64,000 nucleotides of DNA, taken from Metallyticus violacea. Taxonomy: Eukaryota > Arthropoda > Insecta > Mantodea > Metallyticidae. The stretch covers positions 28,035,001 to 28,099,000 of the forward strand of contig CM060831.1 in the NCBI GenBank assembly GCA_030762175.1, read 5' to 3'. Every line of letters begins with the position of its first letter. Position 1 is the first letter of the stretch. The position numbers were made by a program, and so were the translations under genes. A model generated the notes under the pieces. That model was not told the DNA's origin. It saw only the letters and a list, made by a program, of their open reading frames with translations, and did not search any database. Below are positions 58,400 through 64,000 of this stretch, one piece after another.

Positions 58400-61300
58400 A
58401 AGCATGGAACCATGAACCTTTTTCATCTAATTCTATATACACCAGAGAATGGAAAGAAAATAGTAAAAAGTTGGAAGATGGAGAAAAATGCCAGCAGAGG
58501 TGTGGAGAAAAACTTAATTTTCTTAATGAATATAATTACAATATTGCTGATAATTGGAAAGGTTGAGAAAAATCCCAGTCCATTAGAAATTCAAGAACTA
58601 CTGGAAAGTATGAACCAGAAAATGGGCAGAGTAGAAGGAATAGAAACTCAACTAGGTAAAGTAATGGAGTAGATGGTTAAAGAGATGAAAGATGAGTTAA
58701 GAAAGGAAGTGAAGGAGATTAAAGAGAAAATGGAAATAATGGAGGACAAGAGCACAATTAGGGTTTGTAGGAGTAAAAGGAAGAAGGGGAGTATGGCCCA
58801 GAGAAAAAATAGTGCAAATACTGAAGGAGAAGTTAGATATCAAAATCCAGGAATGGGAAATTGTTGAGGCAACTTGGACAGGAAGACAGGCAGTCGAGGC
58901 TAATTATTGCAAAATTAGCGACAGTCCAGTTGATATATGATGTTAAGTAGAGCCAAAAGACTAACATCAGATATATTTATCAATAAAGATTTATCCCAAG
59001 CAAAAGAATGTTGTTATGAAAGTTGAGGGAGAGGATGAAAGAAGCAAGAAAACAAGCATAAAAAGCTTATTTTAGAAACTACCAATTGATGAGGAAAAAG
59101 TTCCCCAAATAGACATGAATACAGCTAAAGGGAATGGAAAAGTAAGGATGGGAGCCAGAATGATGACAGAAGAAAATAAGAGTACAAATAAGGTGGAGGA
59201 GGTATATTTGGGGGCATTAAAAAGAAAGGGAGTTATGCAATAATCCAGGTTTCCAGAGAGGAAGAAAACCGGAGGAGGATGTCAGAAACAAGTGGAGAAA
59301 GTATGGAGAAAGAAAAGATTGGGGCTGAGAAGAATACATTGATGAAGACAGCTAAGGTGACAGTATCAGAGGTGGTATGAGATCACAGCATAAGGAAATC
59401 TACTAGGGAGTCTCCATTAACAGGAAGTTATTTTTTTTATTTGTTTTATTTAAGGATGCTCTTTAACATCTCAGGTAATCAGCGCCCCATTCAATTCTGG
59501 GCATGAAATGGCTGACAAATTTTGCTCAGAGGCCTCTTCTTTTAGGCTTGAGGTTCTTTATCATGCCGTAAATGTATGACACAGGACCCACAGCTTTACT
59601 TCCCTTCCGAAGGAAGCCATACTTAGGATTTTTAGTCCGAAAAAATCCATTCATTCTGGCCAGGTTTGAACCCGCGACCTTCGGTTTAGAAGGCAAGTAT
59701 AGTTACCACTACACCACCAGGACCGACTTAATAGGAAGTGAGAAGATAGAAGAAATGCAGGATTCAACAGCGCAGAAGAGTAGGATATTTGAGCTGAATA
59801 GAGAAAAGATAGGTGAAGAGAGGAGAAAGCTGAGCAGCATGTGGATACCAGTGGTGGGCAACAAGGCAGGCATCATCAACATTAGAGAGAGAATTACGCA
59901 GTGGTGTTGGTGGTTTGGATTTATAGGTGGTGTCAACCCCAGAAGGAAGCATCGTGGAAATAGCAGAGAAGGAGCAGGAGATTACAGGGGAAAGAAGAAT
60001 AAGACACACAAAGTGAAGGTAGAAAAATTTAGAAGTGGAAGGCGTGATTCAAGATAGCAACTAGACTAGAGGGTGGTGCTGTGAAATGTGGAGGGGTTAA
60101 GGTCAAAGATGAGAAATGGGGAAGTGTTTGAAGTATTAAAGAAAGGTGACATGATTGCATTAGTGGAAACTTGATTGGACTAGGACTAGAAAATAGTGGT
60201 GGATGGTTTTGATTATATAGGTGTACAAGGAGTAAGGAGTAATACAGGAAGGGTTTCAGGTGGTATAGGGGTATTTGTAAAAAAAGATAGTGGAATTTGA
60301 GTGAGTGAAATATAAAAGTTAGAAGAAGGGTAGGTAATGTGGTTGTAGATATGTGAAGTGAAGTGTTAAATTATGTATATGTGTAGCAATGGTATAACCC
60401 AACCGGTGTTTCAGAATTTCATAATGGTAACTTATTTATCCAATTAAGTCAAAAAATGGAGGAATTAAGTGTAAAATATCCTATATGGAGTTTATAATAG
60501 TGGAGGACTTTAATGCAAGGGTGGCAGTAAGTGATATAAGGTCTGTCAGCCTAGAAAATGAAAGTGAAAGATGCGAACTGATGAGAAGGTAAGAAAGAGA
60601 AGGGATAAGGTGTATAATAGAGAGGGCAGTAAATTGAGAGTTCAGTGAAGTGAATGGGTTGCTAATGTGTAATGGGCAATGAGGAGAGGATCAAGAAGGG
60701 AAATTTACTTTTATAAAGGTAAATGGGCAGAGTGTGATTGATTACATGCTTTACAGTTAAAGAATAGATCAGATACTGTTAGGGTTTAAAGTGTTAGATA
60801 TGGTAGTAGGTAGTGGAAATTTTCCATTAATAAAGAGGTTGAGCCTAGGGGAAGGAAGCAGGGAGGTAGAAGAAATATATAAGATGTTATAAATAGAGAT
60901 TTGAGTATGAAGAGCACTTCTGGGCTAATGTGTTATTGACAATAGAAGTAATAGGGAAATATGGAGTTATGGTGGCATTGAGAGCATGTAGGATAGAGGA
61001 GGCAGTATCAAGGTTAGAATCCATGGTAATGTGAGCAGGAAAAAAAATGGAGGTACATTAGAGAGAAAAAAGAAAAGATTATGGATGGTATGATCAAGAA
61101 TGCAAATTAGCTAAGCATGAAGTGTCAAAGGAATTAAGTAGGTAGCAAGGTCAGAACAAGAGGTAGATAGGCAAATATATTTAAACATAAAAAGGGGTTA
61201 TAAATGTTTAATACAAGAGAAAAAGGAAGAGTGGCAATGGAAAATGAGTGAAAAAATTAAGGGAGAGTAGCAGCTAGAGATAGTAAATATATATGGGCAA

Positions 61301-63200
61301 TAATAAAGGGGATTCAGAGAAAGAAACAGAATGGAAAGAAAATAAAGCCGATGGAATGGATTAATTACTTTAGAAATTTGATAGGAGCTGGGAGTATAGG
61401 GAATTATGATCTAGAATGGAGTTGTGCTGTAAATAGGATAGAATGTCTGGATAAAGATTTTAATATGAAAGAGGTAGGAGACCAGATTAAAACACTGAGA
61501 AGGAATAAGGCTCCAGGAGTGGATGGAATTCCAGTAATGATAATCTGCACTATTGTGGATAAATATTTGAAAAATAAAAAGGGAAGAGTGTCATTTTCTT
61601 TGCAGATTTTGAGAAAGCATTTGATACTATAAATATGGATGCCTTGGTTTAAAAGTTAAGAAGAAAAGGAGTGAGTAATGAGTTCTTGCTGGGATTACAA
61701 AGATTATTTGATGGAATTAAGTTTTGTGTTTGGAGTGAAAGAAATAGGATCACAGAATATACAACCCAAAAATTTGGATTGAGGCAAGCGTGCAAATTAA
61801 GCCCAATACTGTTCAATTTTTGTTTAGATGATATTATTGAAAGGATCGGAGACAGAAATAGGCATTGTCCAAGAGTTGGAAATAGGGAAGTACCAGGATT
61901 GCTTTTTGCAGATGATCTTATAGTAGGAGAAATAACGATGATAGGACTACAGAGGCTATTCATGAGATTAGTAGATATTGTGCAGAATGGGGGTTAAGGA
62001 TGAATGGGAAAAAATCAAAGATAATGGTATTTAAAAAAGGCATAAAGTTAAAGAAAGATGAGAAATGGTGTATACAAGGTGAAACAGTATAAGTAGTGAA
62101 GGAGTTTGATTATTTGGGGGTGAAATTTGCAAGTAATGGAAGATGGCAGGCACAGGTAAAATGTGCGCAAGTTAAAGACAAACAGGCTATGCGAGCTGTC
62201 CAAATAAGTTTATACAGGACTCAAACATTACCTGTGAAATGGTTGGAGAGAGTATATGAGACAGTGGTAGAGGCAAGGATGTTGTGTGCAGTCGAGGTTT
62301 GGGGAGTTGAAGAGGGGTGGATGTGGTACACAGAATGTTTTGTAGGAAATTACCCAAGTGTTCTCAGAGAGGTTAGTTTGCTTGAATTAGGAAGGATGGG
62401 GAGGAAAGGATTGTTATACAGAGATCAATCAAGTATTGGTATTGTATTCTCAAATAAGACAGCTCAAATATATTAAAGGAATGTTTGAAATATAAAAAAG
62501 AAGTTTTGGAAGGGAAGAGTTGGTATGGGGAGATGAGGAAGGTACTTGAAGCAGGTTTGGGGAAGATATACAGAGCAGGTGATAGTAATGTTAATGGATT
62601 TTGGAAGATAGTGAGACAGGATAGAAGATTCTGAAAAGCAAGAGATTTGGCTAGTTTAGATGATAAACGTTCCTTGGTAGTATTTAAAAGAATCAAAAGA
62701 GAATTGGGGACGAAAGAAATGTATTGAAATTTGTGATCAAATAAGTAGATTAGATTGGGCATCTATGCATACAGGAGTACTCCTGAAAGGATATAGAGGA
62801 GACGATAATGATAGATGTAGTATGTGTGGGGGAGAAGTTCGTGTGTCCCATTATTATTGGAATGCGAGAAAGTCAAATGGTGGTGGGAAAACATTTGGGA
62901 CAGACAACGAAACAATTTAAAGGATTTAGTGTTAAATAAAATGTTAAGTAACAAGAGTGTAAAAAACAGCCAGAAAATGGGAGAGTTTTAGGTAAAGTTA
63001 AAGAGAAATGGGAATGAAATAGGAAGAAAGTAAAAGGTTTCTTACAGTCAGACAACCACGTGGTTAACGAGATAGGAAACTGTATTTTGGAGGATGCTGC
63101 TAGGATCTAGAGTAAAAAGAGTAATAATGTATGTAAAGATATAGTTGTTATTGTAAATTAAGAATATATTGTAACAAACTGTAAAGTTAATTGTGGAATA
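58400..63200 (+). pseudogene. Non-LTR retrotransposon with 2A-like peptide, endonuclease, RT and Cys/His tail
   Basis: N-terminal: IITILLIIGKVEKNPSP (58528-58580), a degenerate 2A-like motif after a hydrophobic run, then an EK-rich coiled coil (58590-58750). Endonuclease: MIALVETW (60150-60175), SNTGRVSGGIGVFVKKDSG, VEDFNARVAVSD (GDFN-type motif, G to E), GKFTFIKVNGQSVIDYML (60700-60755). RT: MEWINYFRNLIGAG (61351), IKTLRRNKAPGVDGIP, FADFEKAFDTI (about 61600-61632, first catalytic motif), GLRQACKLSPILFNFCLDDI, PGLLFADDLIVG (61890-61925, intact FADD). Tail: VKEFDYLGVKFASNG, VVEARMLCAVEVWGVEEG, then a C..C...EVRVSHYYWN Cys/His motif near 62815-62865. A SINE at 59429-59727 and many shifts break it. 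Clade not resolved. Confidence 0.82.
59429..59727 (-). repeat. tRNA-derived SINE, family A, copy 7, with 12-bp target duplication
   Basis: TTAACAGGAAGT (59417-59428) and TTAATAGGAAGT (59728-59739) flank a full minus-strand copy with poly-T tail at 59430-59438 and a good head near 59727. It splits the LINE between its N-terminal and endonuclease regions. Confidence 0.92.
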
Positions 63201-63204
63201 AATT

Positions 63205-63735
63205 CAATTCATATACCACGGAAATCTCTTTAATGTTTCTCTACTGTCAGAGATTTATTCCTAAAGAGGTGACTCGTAAAGAAGCTATTTATGACCCAAG
63301 CTTCTAGTTTAAACACCAACTGTATAAGGGTTAATTTATATATAGAAATTGTTCTTCCACATTAATAGTGTGTAGGGCATTATTTGGAAATGTGTCGATT
63401 AGATTATTTCTCTATATCACTATGAGAATGCTCTACAGAGTTGTTACAGAATAAGTACTGCTTTAATAAAAGCTAAAATGTTGTATAAACACAAACATAA
63501 CAAAGTATGAACTTTTAATATTTTAAAATAAATTCTGCAATGTTATCTATAATTAATTCAACCATTAGTTAAGAATGCACTTTTCTACATTTTAAATACT
63601 ATTCTTTGGCTTCTGAATTCTTTTAAAATATAACACATGATAAGAGGGAAGGGACTTTGCAAAATATATAATTCTTAATGAATTTAAGCTTAATATTTCT
63701 GCTGCTAATCACAATACAATGCAAACATAATTTAA
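63205..63735. other. No gene seen
   Basis: AT-rich sequence after the LINE 3' end. A scrap of SINE family F lies at 63347-63395. Confidence 0.45.
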
Positions 63736-63738
63736 CTT

Positions 63739-63928
63739 CTCCAGTAGATAAAATACATTAAAATGCTTAAAAACACTTCCATGGTCTCACCCCAGAGTGA
63801 AACGTTAACAGTATTTTATCATTTTATTAATATTTTAAATGTTTTTAACCTAAACTGTTTCCTTGTTCATTGGGAGTGAGGCTACTGAGGTGTTTTTTAA
63901 GCATTTTAAAACATTTAATTTACTGGAG
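63739..63928. repeat. Imperfect inverted repeat, about 57-bp arms
   Basis: CTCCAGTAGATAAAATACAT ... GGTCTCACCCCAG at 63739-63794 pairs with the complement of 63869-63928 (TGGGAGTGAGGCTACTGAGG ... TTTACTGGAG), with about 80% identity by eye and a 74-base loop. Confidence 0.8.
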
Positions 63929-63934
63929 ATTTTA

Positions 63935-64000
63935 TACTCATTTTCACTGTGTTGATTCCTCAATATATTAGAATTGGAATAATTTAACTTATTTTAATTC
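63935..64000 (+). repeat. Penelope 3'-end-like fragment, running off the window
   Basis: TTTTCACTGTGTTGATTCCT and TTAGAATTGGAATAATTTAA resemble the 3' non-coding end of Penelope copy 2 (TTTCACTGTGTTGATTGCTA, TTTTAATTGGATGTTTAC at 49040-49095). Confidence 0.5.

Noticed and set aside
60601..63055. Long Phe/Leu/Ser-rich minus-strand ORFs (e.g. 62762..62373)
   Set aside because: They are antisense shadows of the purine-rich LINE coding strand.

Overview
The window is nuclear DNA from an animal with a large, repeat-rich genome, most likely an arthropod and probably an insect. It is AT-rich, has almost no long intact reading frames, is dense in tRNA-derived SINEs and microsatellites, and carries decayed copies of arthropod-type transposable elements: mariner and Tc1/mariner-like DDE elements, several non-LTR retrotransposons and Penelope-like elements. 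The species cannot be named from the sequence alone. There are no bacterial-style operons, CRISPR arrays or rRNA genes.

Only two host-gene signals stand out, both on the minus strand. One is the terminal coding exon of phosphatidylserine decarboxylase (50980..51216), with a splice acceptor, an intact LGST self-cleavage motif and a stop codon. The other is a GC-rich candidate first coding exon (37150..37246) encoding a signal peptide and ending in a good splice donor. Its product is not recognised.

Region by region. 1-10 kb: an hAT/CGGBP1-like scrap, old SINEs and an endonuclease/reverse-transcriptase relic. 10-24 kb: SINEs, a minus-strand relic of an arthropod multicopy protein family, a mariner relic and a second endonuclease/RT relic. 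24-39 kb: a DDE transposon split by a SINE, a second mariner with one terminal repeat, the candidate first exon and a DDE relic bounded by about 59-bp inverted repeats. 39-42.7 kb: degenerate tandem repeats, a minus-strand RNase H-bearing LINE relic and a compound direct/inverted repeat. 42.9-50 kb: a nested cluster in which one LINE has been hit by a Penelope-like element (11-bp target duplication), a foldback unit (14-bp duplication) and a SINE, followed by a second Penelope-like element that itself holds a SINE (11-bp duplication), then a second foldback unit. 51.6-56.3 kb: a Penelope fragment and a nearly complete Penelope-like element of another type, preceded by a 705-bp inverted copy of its own 3' end. 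58.4-63.2 kb: a LINE with a degenerate 2A-like peptide, endonuclease, RT and a Cys/His tail, split by a SINE.

The most interesting signal is the pair of foldback units at 46.4 and 49.8 kb and a half unit at 49.5 kb. They share a core that resembles a hammerhead ribozyme (CTGANGA, a stem-loop, GAAAC, then GTC), with one extra U relative to the standard fold. Hammerhead motifs are known in Penelope-like elements, which are abundant here. Most remaining sequence is AT-rich intergenic or intronic DNA in which no gene could be supported.
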